DNA from: Macrosoma leucophasiata
Taxonomy: Eukaryota > Arthropoda > Insecta > Lepidoptera > Hedylidae
Reading direction: 5' to 3'
DNA length: 64,000 nucleotides
Assembly: GCA_036365455.1 (NCBI GenBank)
Contig: JAWQUS010000002.1
Location: 2,790,001 to 2,854,000, forward strand
The position numbers and the translations under genes were made by a program. Of this stretch, positions 19,282-29,474 are shown piece after piece (the stretch's first letter is position 1; every line of letters begins with the position of its first letter). Under the pieces are notes generated by a model. That model did no database searches and was not told the origin of the DNA. It saw only the letters and a program-made list of their open reading frames with translations.

Positions 19282-20163
19282 GAGTTAGTCTTGGTGAGCC
19301 AAAGCCTCCCATTTAAGAATTATGCGCTAGTTATAAATAACCCTGTATAATAGTAAATATTCAATTATATTGGAAAGTTGTGAATCGAGATGCCTTATAC
19401 ATATTCCTGCCTTGATGATTAAAATAATATTATAAAATACCTATTTATACAATGTAATGGTTAAAATTAAGCATATTTATAGAAAAAAAATAAGATTATT
19501 GTCACCTTTTCAATAAGATAAAGTGTTTGTGTTCGAATTACGCGAAGACTTTTTAAAATCATATATGAATAGGATTTAACTGAATGTAATGCAACGTCAA
19601 TAATCGATTGTGAAGTATCAAAGAATTTCAAGATCGATTATCAAGAGAATCGATTTCTTGGCGAATTGAATCGATTAATCGTGCAATTCGAACGTTTCTT
19701 CAGACGTCACCATCGACTAATATTACGAAAAAAATAAAATTCGACTTTAATACTCATAAAGATTGCATTTTGATCGTTATGAGTGGAGGCTATTATTCGA
19801 CATTCTTGCCATCGATTAATTAACAATAAACGCCTCCCTACAAAGACTAGGGATGTACCAGGTATGATTAACACGAGTGATTGAGATTCTAAAATGATTT
19901 GCCAAATAGATTTATTTGGCAGTCTTGAAGTATGACGTCACTCTTCAAGACTGCTGAATAATATCTTGTTGATACGGATCAATATCTTAATTCAACGAAG
20001 TATCAGCAACAAATATTGCACATCGAGCCTACGAGAGAGTCAATCGGCTAGTTTCGACTTCGTAGAGCGTTATCTCTGCTGCACACTTGCCTACGTAAGC
20101 ACTTATAGCGCGGTATTGGTCAAAATTTGATCAAACTTGTCAACAAATGTCACATAGGTAAGA

Positions 20164-20438
20164 TTTTTTTTATGTGATGGAAGTGGCAAGCAAGCATGCA
20201 GTTCACATTGATGTTAAGTGATGGACTGCAGCCAATAGACACCCACGCAAAGACCGAGATCAAAATGCAGATGCGTTACCACTCCTGAAGCCTAAGGTGT
20301 TATGCCTCCGTGCCGGAAATTACAGGGCCGTACATTACCACCTGATTGGAACACTATAGTGCTGAACACTACCATTTAGCGGCAAGTATATTAGGTAATG
20401 CGGTGGTGCCTACGCCCTCTGTAGCTCTACCACCAGTA
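20164..20438 (-). repeat. S1 short retroposon (duplicated unit 1)
   Basis: This is an S1 copy with an internal deletion near its 5' end (ACTGGTGGTAGAGCTACAGA). Its partner in unit 2 is 24552-24833. Confidence 0.85.
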
Positions 20439-20439
20439 T

Positions 20440-22250
20440 AAAGGTGCGAAAGATAACGCTCTACAGACTCGATATAAGCCAAAGTCTTTCCTGAAGTTCG
20501 ATGTGGTATATTTCTTGTTTGATACTACAATTGTTTTGGCAAATTATTTTACGGACAGGCAACAATGATAAAGCGTAAAGAAACGCTTCGAGTCCATTTA
20601 TGCCATTTATTAAATATAAACTTTTTTTTTACGATGCATAATAAACAATGATTGTATTTAGCCTGTGGTTATTGTCTATGACAATTTATATTTTATGTGG
20701 CTTTTTCTGTTACGTTGTTAGTGTGACTCACGTCTGTCTAGTTAATAATAGTGGCAATTGTGGTCTGTTAGTCATTATGATCTCAGGTTGTCTATACAAT
20801 GTGTATAGTTCGGGATGTTTACATGGTTACTTGTATTTTTTAATGTAAACAATCAGTGTAACAATTTATGTGTAAATCTTACTAAAATTATTTGTTGTGT
20901 CGTTATATTGATATCATACGCCGTATGATTCTCGATAGAGCTGTAAATATATCTCTTTCGTGGATCGATGCCTAGCTAAGTGTCGCGCCGCAGTTTGAGG
21001 GTGCAGTTTGAAAATACTTGTAAATAATTATTTAATTATAATTGGTCGAGATATAAAACCGCTGCTGTGGTACTTGCTGAATAAAAAATGTAAACGTGTA
21101 TATTGCGCAATTTTTAAGTTTCGCTTTTTTTTGCTAGCAACATTATTATGACTAAATGAGATTATTTCTAAACGTGCGAAATGTATGAAACTACATACCT
21201 ATTTAAAGCAAACTTTTGTTGAGCAACAGATGCTCGACATAGTCACATTGTTGTTATTATGACAAACCTATGACAATGCTAACGCAAAAACTTGTTGCCA
21301 AGTATATCTGTAGATGGAAAAGAATATACTTTTATTGTAAACCGTAAATATTTGAATTTAAACGGATTATACACATACCATGTCTGTCATAAGATGTTTT
21401 TTTCATAAACATGTTGCTTGTACAAATTAAACATGTTGCAAATTGTGCAGTATAAAAGTTTCCAAGTCATAGCGCATGTTCCCTACATGCTGCGGCGCAG
21501 TCCCATTGCCACTATGATCTTCCGCACGGTGTTAGGTTATCTTGTAGTTATTTCGCTCTGCGCAGAGCATTCCTATTCGAATTAGATTTAAAATCTATCG
21601 TATAAATAATATTTTTTCATCGAATATATTGTAAATAGTTAATAATATACACTATTGTTTAATGCTGGTAGTCACAACGAAATCAAAGACTGCAAGTATT
21701 AAAAAGAATGGACATGTTAAATTGTTTTTTTTTTGTAAACAATATATTTATGTATTTAATCGTACGTCCGACGGTCGGGTCGTTCTCGCGGGTGACTGGC
21801 CAGTCGGCGATAAGGGTATTGTTATTGATTCCTTTATTTTTTGACAAATACTTTGTTAGTAATGTTAAGGTTTCTTCGGGGCCTTGAATTTTCCAGAGTT
21901 GTGTACCATGTCGTCGGTGATAGTGCATAACTGTGTAAGGACTAATTTTATGATTAGTGTTGTTGAGAGAAAAGCAATTGTTATTTACGTGGTATTGTAA
22001 CATCGCCAACGATATTTGAGTCATTGAAGTAGTATTGTATATTGAAAATGAACAATAGAGCTTACGGTACATGCTCTGTTGAATTCTTCACAGATATTTA
22101 TTTATGGCCCCGTGGATGTTGTACTGTAGTGCCTTCGACAAACGTCCCTTTGTGATACAATATTTTCTTAGATTGTACAGATTATTTCTTTCAATAAAAA
22201 TTGAAAAACTGAGTTGTTTTTATTGTATTTTTCCACTTTAAACACTTTTT
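20440..22250. other. Unassigned AT-rich sequence shared by both duplication units
   Basis: The stretch holds short open frames (20648-20848 plus, 21683-22072 minus) that are conserved in unit 2 only because of the duplication. Neither has recognisable domains. AATAAA occurs near 22193. It could be untranslated sequence of an unseen gene, but nothing here proves that. Confidence 0.4.
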
Positions 22251-22522
22251 ACTGGTGGTAGAGCTCCAGTGACGGAGCTCGCGGGCGTAGGCACCACTGC
22301 TACCTAATATACTTGCAGCTAAATGGTAGTGTTCAGCACTATCGTGTTCCGGTCAGGTGGTAATGTACGGCCCTGTAATTTCCGGCACAGAGGCCTTAGG
22401 CCTCAGGAGTGGGAACCCATCTGCATTTTGACCTCGGTATTTGTGTGTCTATAGGCTGCAGTCATCACTTTACATCAATGTGAATTGCATGCTTGTTTGC
22501 CACTTCCATAACACAAAAAAAA
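22251..22522 (+). repeat. S1 short retroposon (duplicated unit 1)
   Basis: This is a full-length-like S1 from ACTGGTGGTAGAGCTCC to an A-run, followed at once by a CTAGCGGCCCGC fragment and the mariner. Its partner is 26935-27205. Confidence 0.9.
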
Positions 22523-22582
22523 CTAGCGGCCCGCGCAGGCTTCGAACGGGTGCAAAGTTACATACATTATAACTATCATAAT

Positions 22583-23559
22583 AGGTTGGGGAAAAAGTCT
22601 TTTCGCATTATAGTATGTATGAACTTGTAATAAAATCTCTTTGGCTGTAGTATTTGTATCTGGCTGGTTTTGGTATCATTGAAAGTTAACATTTTAAAGA
22701 ATATAATTCCAAATTAAAATTAGGCAAATGTGTGATTTTCATTTGTTTTTCGTACTGTCAAGATGAGTGAATCTAATGAAGAAATTCGATACATTTTAAA
22801 ATTTTTCTACAAAAAAGGTAAAAACGCAAAGCAAGCCGCGAAAAAAATTTGCGATGTTTATGGACCTAGTGCAGTGTCTGTGAGAGTAGCACAAATTTGG
22901 TTAAAGCGTTTTCAATTCGGAAATTTTGATGTCAAAGATGCACCTCGCTCTGGTCGCCCTATTACGGATAAAATGGATGCCATTTTTGAAAAAGTGGATC
23001 AAGATCGACATATCAGTAGTTACGACGTAGCTGAAGAATTGAGAATTGATCACAAAACAGTTTTGGCGCATTTGAAAAAAGCTGGGTACAAAAAAAAGCT
23101 CGATATTTGGGTACCTCATGAGCTCACTGAAAGAAACCTAATGAACCGTGTACTCATTTGTGATTCTTTATTACGACGTAATGAAACCGAATCATTTTTG
23201 AAGAAGCTGATAACTGGTGATGAAAAGTGGATCACGTACGACAAGAACGTGCGAAAAAGGTCGTGGTCAAAGGCCGGTCAGGCTTCACAGACTGTGGCGA
23301 AACCCGGGTTAACTCGCAATAAGGTGATGTTGTGTGTGTGGTGGGATTGGAAGGGCATTATTCATTATGAGCTATTACCACCAGGCAGGACTATCGATTC
23401 TGAACTCTACTGCGAACAACTGATGAAGATTAAAGCAAGAAGTTGAGAGAAAGCGGCCGGAATTGATCAACAGAAGGGGTGTGGTGTTTCATCATGATAA
23501 CGCTAGACCTCACACATCTATAGCCACTCAGCAAAAATTAAGAGAGTTTGGCTGGGAGG
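22583..23559 (+). pseudogene. Mariner transposase, 3'-truncated at the duplication junction
   Basis: A mariner inverted repeat (GGTTGGGGAAAAAGTCTTTT) at 22584 precedes a 227-residue frame at 22763-23446. The frame holds the helix-turn-helix N-terminus (QAAKKICDVYG, SGRPITDK) and ITGDEKWITYD with the first catalytic Asp. One extra A (ATGAAGATT against ATGAGATT in unit 2) shifts the frame before HHDNARPH, the second Asp. The element stops at the junction 23559/23560, so the third Asp and right terminus are missing. It is inactive as it stands. Confidence 0.95.
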
Positions 23560-24551
23560 TGTTGCTAATCTCTGCTTTGTCCTTTTCTATCCTGCACATT
23601 TGACAATGCAACTGACAAAGACAAAGCATTCTATAGCTAAAATGTATCTAATGTACGTTTATGAATAAGGGGGTTAGTCTTGGTGAGCCAAAGCCTCCCA
23701 TTTAAGAATTATGCGCTAGTTACAAATAACCCTGTATAATAGTAAATATTCAATTATATTGGAAAGTTGTGAATCGAGATGCCTTATACATATTCCTGCC
23801 TTGATGATTAAAATAATATTATAAAATACCTATTTATACAATGTAATGGTTAAAATTAAGCATATTTATAGAAAAAAAATAAGATTATTGTCACCTTTTC
23901 AATAAGATAAGGTGATTGTGTTCGAATTACGCGAAGACTTTTTAAAATCATATATGAATAGGATTTAACTGAATGTAATGCAACGTCAATAATCGATTGT
24001 GAAGTATCAAAGAATTTCAAGATCGATTATCAAGAGAATCGATTGCTTGGAGAATTGAATCGATTAATCGTGCAATTCGAACGTTTCTTCAGACGTCACC
24101 ATCGACTAATATTACGAAAAAAATAAAATTCGACTTTAATACTCATAAAGATTGCATTTTGATCGTTATGAGTGGAGGCTATTATTCGACATTCTTGCCA
24201 TCGATTAATTAACAATAAACGCCTCCCTACAAAGACTAGGGATGTACCAGGTATGATTTACACGAGTGATTGAGATTCTAAAATGATTTGCCAAATAGAT
24301 TTATTTGGGAGTCTTGAAGTATGACGTCACTCTTCAAGACTGCTGAATAATATCTTGTTGATACGGATCAATATCTTAATTCAACGACGTATCAGCAACA
24401 AATATTGCACATCGAGCCTACGAGAGAGTCAATCGGCTAGTTTCGACTTCGTAGAGCGTTATCTCTGCTGCACACTTGCCTACGTAAGCACTTATAGCGC
24501 GGTATTGGTCAAAATTTGATCAAACTTGTCAACAAATGTCACATAGGTAAG

Positions 24552-24833
24552 ATTTTTTTTATGTGATGGAAGTGGCAAGCAAGCTTGCAGTTCACATTGA
24601 TGTTAAGTGATGGACTGCAGCCAATAGACACCCACGCAAAGACCGAGATCAAAATGCAGATGCGTTACCACTCCTGAAGCCTAAGGTGTTATGCCTCCGT
24701 GCCGGAAATTACAGGGCCGTACATTACCACCTGATTGGAACACTATAGTGCTGAACACTACCATTTAGCGGCAAGTATATTAGGTAATGCGGAGGTGCCT
24801 ACGCCCGCGAGCTCTGTAGCTCTACCACCAGTA
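24552..24833 (-). repeat. S1 short retroposon (duplicated unit 2)
   Basis: This is the unit 2 partner of the S1 copy at 20164, with a few substitutions. Confidence 0.85.
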
Positions 24834-25628
24834 TAAAGGTGCGAAAGATAACGCTCTACAGACTCGAAACAAGCCAAAGTCTTTCCTAAAGTTCGATGTG
24901 GTATATTTCTTGTTTGATACTACAATTGTTTTGGCAAATTATTTTACGGACAGGCAACAATGATAAAGCGTAAAGAAACGCTTCGAGTCCATTTATGCCA
25001 TTTATTAAATATAAACTTTTTTTTTTACGATGCATAATAAACAATGATTGTATTTAGCCTGTGGTTATTGTCTATGACAATTTATATTTTATGTGGCTTT
25101 TTCTGTTACGTTGTTAGTGTGACTCACGTCTGTCTAGTTAATAATAGTGGCAATTGTGGTCTGTTAGTCATTATGATCTCAGGTTGTCTATACAATGTGT
25201 ATAGTTCGGGATATTTACATGGTTACTTGTATTTTTTAATGTAAACAATCAGTGTAACAATTTATGTGTAAATCTTACTAAAATTATTTGTTGTGTCGTT
25301 ATATTGATATCATACGCCGTATGATTCTCGATGGAGCTGTAAATATATCTCTTTCGTGGATCGATGCCTAGCTAAGTGTCGCGCCGCAGTTTGAGGGTGC
25401 AGTTTGAAAATACTTGTAAATAATTATTTAATTATAATTGATCGAGATATAAAACCGCTGCTGTGGTACTTGCTGAATAAAAAATATAAACTTGTATATT
25501 GCGCAATTTTTAAGTTTCGATTTTTTTTGCTAGCAACATTATTATGACTAAATGAGATTATTTCTAAACGTGCGAAATGTATGAAACTACATACCTATTT
25601 AAAGCAAACTTTTGTTGAGCAACAGATG

Positions 25629-25909
25629 GTAGAGTTCCAGTGACGGAGCTCGCGGGCGTAGGCACCACCGCATTACCTAATATACTTGCCGCTAAATGGT
25701 AGTGTTCAGCACTATCGTGTTCCGGTCAGGTGGTAATGTACGGCCCTGTAATTTCAGGCACAGAGGCATATCACCTAATGCCTCAGGAGTGGCAGCGCAT
25801 CTGCATTTTGACCTCTGGTCATTGTGTGGGTGTCTATAGGCTACAGTCATCACTTAACATCAATGTGAACTGCATGCTTGTTTGCCACTTTTAATACATA
25901 AAAAAAAAA
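25629..25909 (+). mobile_element. S1 insertion present only in unit 2, with target-site duplication
   Basis: Unit 1 reads GAGCAACAGATGCTCGAC at 21221 with no insert. Unit 2 has an S1 copy starting GTAGAGTTCCAG and ending in an A-run between two copies of AACAGATG (25621-25628 and about 25910-25917). The 5' end is slightly truncated. This is direct evidence that S1 moves by target-primed retroposition and that it moved after the tandem duplication. Confidence 0.95.
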
Positions 25910-26934
25910 AACAGATGCTCGACATAGCCACATTGTTGTTATTATGACAAACCTGTGACAATGCTAACGCAAAAACTTGTTGCTAAATATATCTGCAGAT
26001 GGAAAAGAATATACTTTTATTGTACACCATAGATATTAGAATTTAAACGGATTATACACATACCATGTCTGTCATAAGATGTTTTTTTCATAAACATGTT
26101 GCTTGTACAAATTAAACATGTTGCAAATTGTGCAGTATAAAAGTTTCCAAGTCATAGCGCATGTTCCCTACATGCTGCGGCGCAGTCCCATTGCCACTAT
26201 GATCTTCCGCACGGTGTTAGGTTATCTTGTAGTTATTTCGCTCTGCGCAGAGCATTCCTATTCGAATTAGATTTAAAATCTATCGTATAAATAATATTTT
26301 TTCATCGAATATATTGTAAATAGTTAATAATATACACTATTGTTTAATGCTGGTAGTCACAACGAAATCAAAGACTGCAAGTATTAAAAAGAATGGACAT
26401 GTTAAATTTTTTTTTTTTTGTAAACAATATATTTATGTATTTCATCGTACGTCCGACGGTCGGGTCGTTCTCGCGAGTCACTGGCCAGTCGGCGATAAGG
26501 GTATTGTTATTGATTCCTTTATTTTTTGACAAATACTTTGTTAGTAATGTTAAGGTTTCTTCGGGGCCTTGAATTTTCCAGAGTTGTGTACCATGTCGTC
26601 GGTGATAGTGCATAACTGTGTAATGACTAATTTTATGATTAGTGTTGTTGAGAGAAAAGCAATTGTTATTTACGTGGTATTGTAACATCGCCAACGATAT
26701 TTGAGTTATAGAAGTAGCTTGTATATTGAAAATGAACAATAGAGCTCACGGTACATGCTCTGTTGAATTCTTCACAGATATTTATTTATGGCCCCGTGGA
26801 TGTTGTACTGTAGTGCCTTCGACAAACGTCCCTTTGTGATACAATATTTTCTTAGATTGTACAGATTATTTCTTTCAATAAAAATTGAAAAACTGAGTTG
26901 TTTTTATTGTATTTTGCCACTTTAAACACTTTTT

Positions 26935-27205
26935 ACTGGTGGTAGAGCTCCAGTGACGGAGCTCGCGGGCGTAGGCACCACTGCTACCTAATATACTTGC
27001 AGCTAAATGGTAGTGTTCAGCACTATCGTGTTCCGGTCAGGTGGTAATGTACGGCCCTGTAATTTCCGGCACAGAGGCCTTAGGCCTCAGGAGTGGTAAC
27101 GCATCTGCATTTTGACCTCGGTATTTGTGTGTCTATAGGCTGCAGTCATCACTTTACATCAATGTGAATTGCATGCTTGTTTGCCAATTCCATAACACAA
27201 AAAAA
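26935..27205 (+). repeat. S1 short retroposon (duplicated unit 2)
   Basis: This is the unit 2 partner of the S1 copy at 22251, nearly identical to it. Confidence 0.9.
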
Positions 27206-27265
27206 CTAGCGGCCCGCGCAGGCTTCGAACGGGTGCAAAGTTACATACATTATAACTATCATAAT

Positions 27266-27824
27266 AGGTTGGGGGAAAAGTCAATAAGGTGATGTTGTGT
27301 GTGTGGTGGGATTGGAAGGGCATTATTCATTATGAGCTATTACCACCAGGCAGGACTATCGATTCTGAACTCTACTGCGAACAACTAATGAGATTAAAGC
27401 AAGAAGTTGAGAGAAAGCGGCCGGAATTGATCAACAGAAGGGGTGTGGTGTTTCATCATGATAACGCTAGACCTCACACATCTATAGCCACTCAGCAAAA
27501 ATTAAGAGTTTGGCTGGGAGGTGTTAATGCATCCGCCGTATAGTACTGACCTTGCACCTTCAGATTTCCACCTGTTTCGGTCTCTTCAGAATCTTTATGC
27601 AATGTTAGGTTAACATCACGAGAGGACTGCCAAATCCACTTGTCGCGGTATTTTGATGAGAAGTCCCAAAATTTTTATAGCAATGGGATCATGTCCCTAC
27701 CTACAAGATGGCAAAAGGTTATCGAACAAAATGGTACATACATACTTTAGTTAAATTTAAATAAACTATATTAAAAAATGTTTTGAATTATCTTAAAAAA
27801 TGCGAAGAAACTTTTTCCCCAACT
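27266..27824 (+). pseudogene. Mariner, internally deleted copy with both termini
   Basis: The left terminus GGTTGGGGGAAAAGTC joins directly to AATAAGGTGATGTTG, so about 718 bases seen in unit 1 are missing. The remainder encodes VERKRPELINRRGVVFHHDN (second Asp) and, after a 2-base loss in AATTAAGAGTTTGG, a shifted remnant with LAPSDFHLF (third Asp). The right terminus reads GAAACTTTTTCCCCAACTTA. No functional protein is possible. Confidence 0.9.
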
Positions 27825-27837
27825 TAATATTAATATA

Positions 27838-28152
27838 ACTGCCTCGGTAGCCTAGTGGTAGCAGGCCACTACTACTACGCTGAGGTCCTGGGTTCGATTC
27901 CCGGGTAGGGGGTTATCAGAGATAATGGTGACAAAGCCTTTGTCTCTGGTTCTATTGGGATTTTTCCATTTTCTGGAAATTTCCCAGTACCTCAAAGTTT
28001 GGTAATGTGCCCGGACATGTCAACAGGCTCGCCACCTGTTACATGGGCCAAAACGTAACCGGCGAATCGTGGGTGTTTGCATGTATGCTTGAATGCATGC
28101 ATTTACCTCTGCCTACCCCTTCGGGGATTACAGGCGTGAAGTTACGTTACGT
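27838..28152 (+). repeat. SINE-A (tRNA-derived), full length
   Basis: The head TGCCTCGGTAGCCTAGTGG and B-box GGGTTCGATTCCCGGG are tRNA-like. The body includes GGTTCTATTGGGATTTTTCC and TTTGGTAATGTGCCCGG, and the end is GGATTACAGGCGTGAAGTTA. TTAATATTAATAT flanks it on both sides (from 27824 and from about 28153), a target-site duplication, directly next to the mariner terminus. Confidence 0.9.
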
Positions 28153-28228
28153 TAATATTAATATTATATAGCATATAGTTCTCCTGAATGGTGTATTTTT
28201 CTGATTGAGAAATAATTTTATTTTTCTT

Positions 28229-28460
28229 ACTGGTGGTAGAGTTCGTGTGCAGGAACTCGAGCGTAGGCACCACATGACTTAATCTATCTGTTGCCAAATG
28301 GTAGTGTTAAGCACTACCGTGTTCCGGTAAGATGGTAACGTATGGTCCCATAAGAACTATCAAAGAGGCATAACAACTAAGGTCTCGGGCGTGGCATTGC
28401 AACTGTATCTGGTTTTTGTGTAGCCTGCAGTCATCACTTAACATCTATGTGCTATTTGCA
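28229..28460 (+). repeat. S1 short retroposon, diverged
   Basis: ACTGGTGGTAGAGTTCG, GTAGTGTTAAGCACTACC and CATCACTTAACATC mark a diverged S1 copy lacking a clear A-tail. Confidence 0.7.
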
Positions 28461-28914
28461 ACCATCACTAAGTTACTATTATATTTTTCCACTTATATAA
28501 AACATTTAAATCATCTTTAATACTCGAATTATCGGTTTAATAGTTCTTTATGTGTTAAATGAAGGAGGAGAAAAATGGAAATAAAATATTTCGTTGGTAC
28601 ATTCGAATGTTTATTGTAATAGTGAAACTAATATTTACAAATATTCTATTTTTTGGCTCATAACAAAGTACATAATTTTTTCAATTAAAGGATGTTTACA
28701 ATGCTAGAATAGTGGTACAAAATTCGTCGTTCGCCAAATGTACATTTATACTAAAATTTTAAAATTAAACAATTCTTTATTCATAGATCATATGTTTTAC
28801 ACTAAACCGTGGCCAGGGCCACAATATTGAATCATATCTCAATTTGTTTTGCCTATCTATTATTTTCTTTTATGAATATTCTTGCGACAAAGGAGACGTT
28901 CCAATATGTATGGA

Positions 28915-29206
28915 GCTTGGGCCCGCACCTTGTACACTATATTGAGAGATGAAGCATAAAATACTAAATCATTTTCAGCTATTCAAATCGTTTATTAAAT
29001 CTTCAATTAATTGTCGTAAGCATATTTTGAAAACAAGAATGCCATTGTAGCGATATGGCAACATGTTCCTGTCATACAAAAATTACGTAAAATAAATATT
29101 TTCGACAAAAAAACAACGATTCAAATTATTGTTCGAGTATTTTTCCATGATCCTACGTATTTTTTTTTCATCTTTTGATATAATGTACAAGGTGCGGGCC
29201 CAACGT
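28915..29206. mobile_element. MITE with TTGGGCCCGCACCTTGTACA termini
   Basis: TTGGGCCCGCACCTTGTACA near 28918 and its reverse complement near 29184-29203 bound about 285 AT-rich bases. It lies 100 bases beyond the likely PNPT1 poly-A signal, in the downstream flank. Only one copy is in the window. Confidence 0.75.
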
Positions 29207-29305
29207 GGAACTTGTCCTTTTGTGATTTAGTCACATGCAATGTATAGCACCCGACTGTGCCTAAAATTAGCATTTAACACTTCACTTCCAATTTACAATT
29301 AGGTT

Positions 29306-29311
29306 TTTATT
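29306..29311 (-). promoter_or_regulatory. Likely PNPT1 polyadenylation signal AATAAA
   Basis: AATAAA on the minus strand lies 164 bases after the PNPT1 stop codon and would give a short 3' untranslated region. It is the first canonical hexamer I found after the stop. Confidence 0.6.
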
Positions 29312-29474
29312 CTCAGATTTCACAGAAGTGTGCACAGTAACGGAGTCTTGGATTGCGCCATCGAATCATAGCCGTCGCCTCCTTGACTAAGTCCCTTAAC
29401 ACAGAACCAAATTCGCTCAACAACAGAACCACTTGAACGCTCAGCAATGTCCTTTTCATAGTCCAAGAGCAGCT

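Larger units (their letters stand above)
19171..23559. repeat. Tandem duplication, unit 1 (4389 bp)
   Basis: This segment is repeated directly as unit 2 from 23560 with only scattered differences. It carries a MITE part, about 900 bases of AT-rich sequence, two S1 copies (20164 minus, 22251 plus), unassigned sequence with AATAAA near 22190, and the 5' part of a mariner. Unit 1 ends inside the mariner. The junction shares GTGTT between mariner (GGGAGGTGTTAATGC in unit 2) and the left end (AAAGTGTTGCTAATC). Confidence 0.95.
23560..27824. repeat. Tandem duplication, unit 2
   Basis: Unit 2 repeats unit 1 and then continues through the mariner 3' end, which unit 1 lacks. Compared with unit 1 it has gained one S1 insertion (25629-25909) and lost about 718 bases of mariner between 27282 and 27283. 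Matching landmarks are 20648 and 25044, then 21662 and 26347. Confidence 0.95.

Noticed and set aside
21683..22072. A 129-residue minus-strand frame, repeated at 26368-26739
   Set aside because: Same reason: duplication partner only, no recognisable motif, AT-rich low-complexity composition.
20648..25244. A 66-residue hydrophobic frame conserved at 20648 and 25044
   Set aside because: It is conserved only because the 4.39-kb segment is duplicated. There is no domain, no splice context and no selection signal that can be judged from two recent copies.
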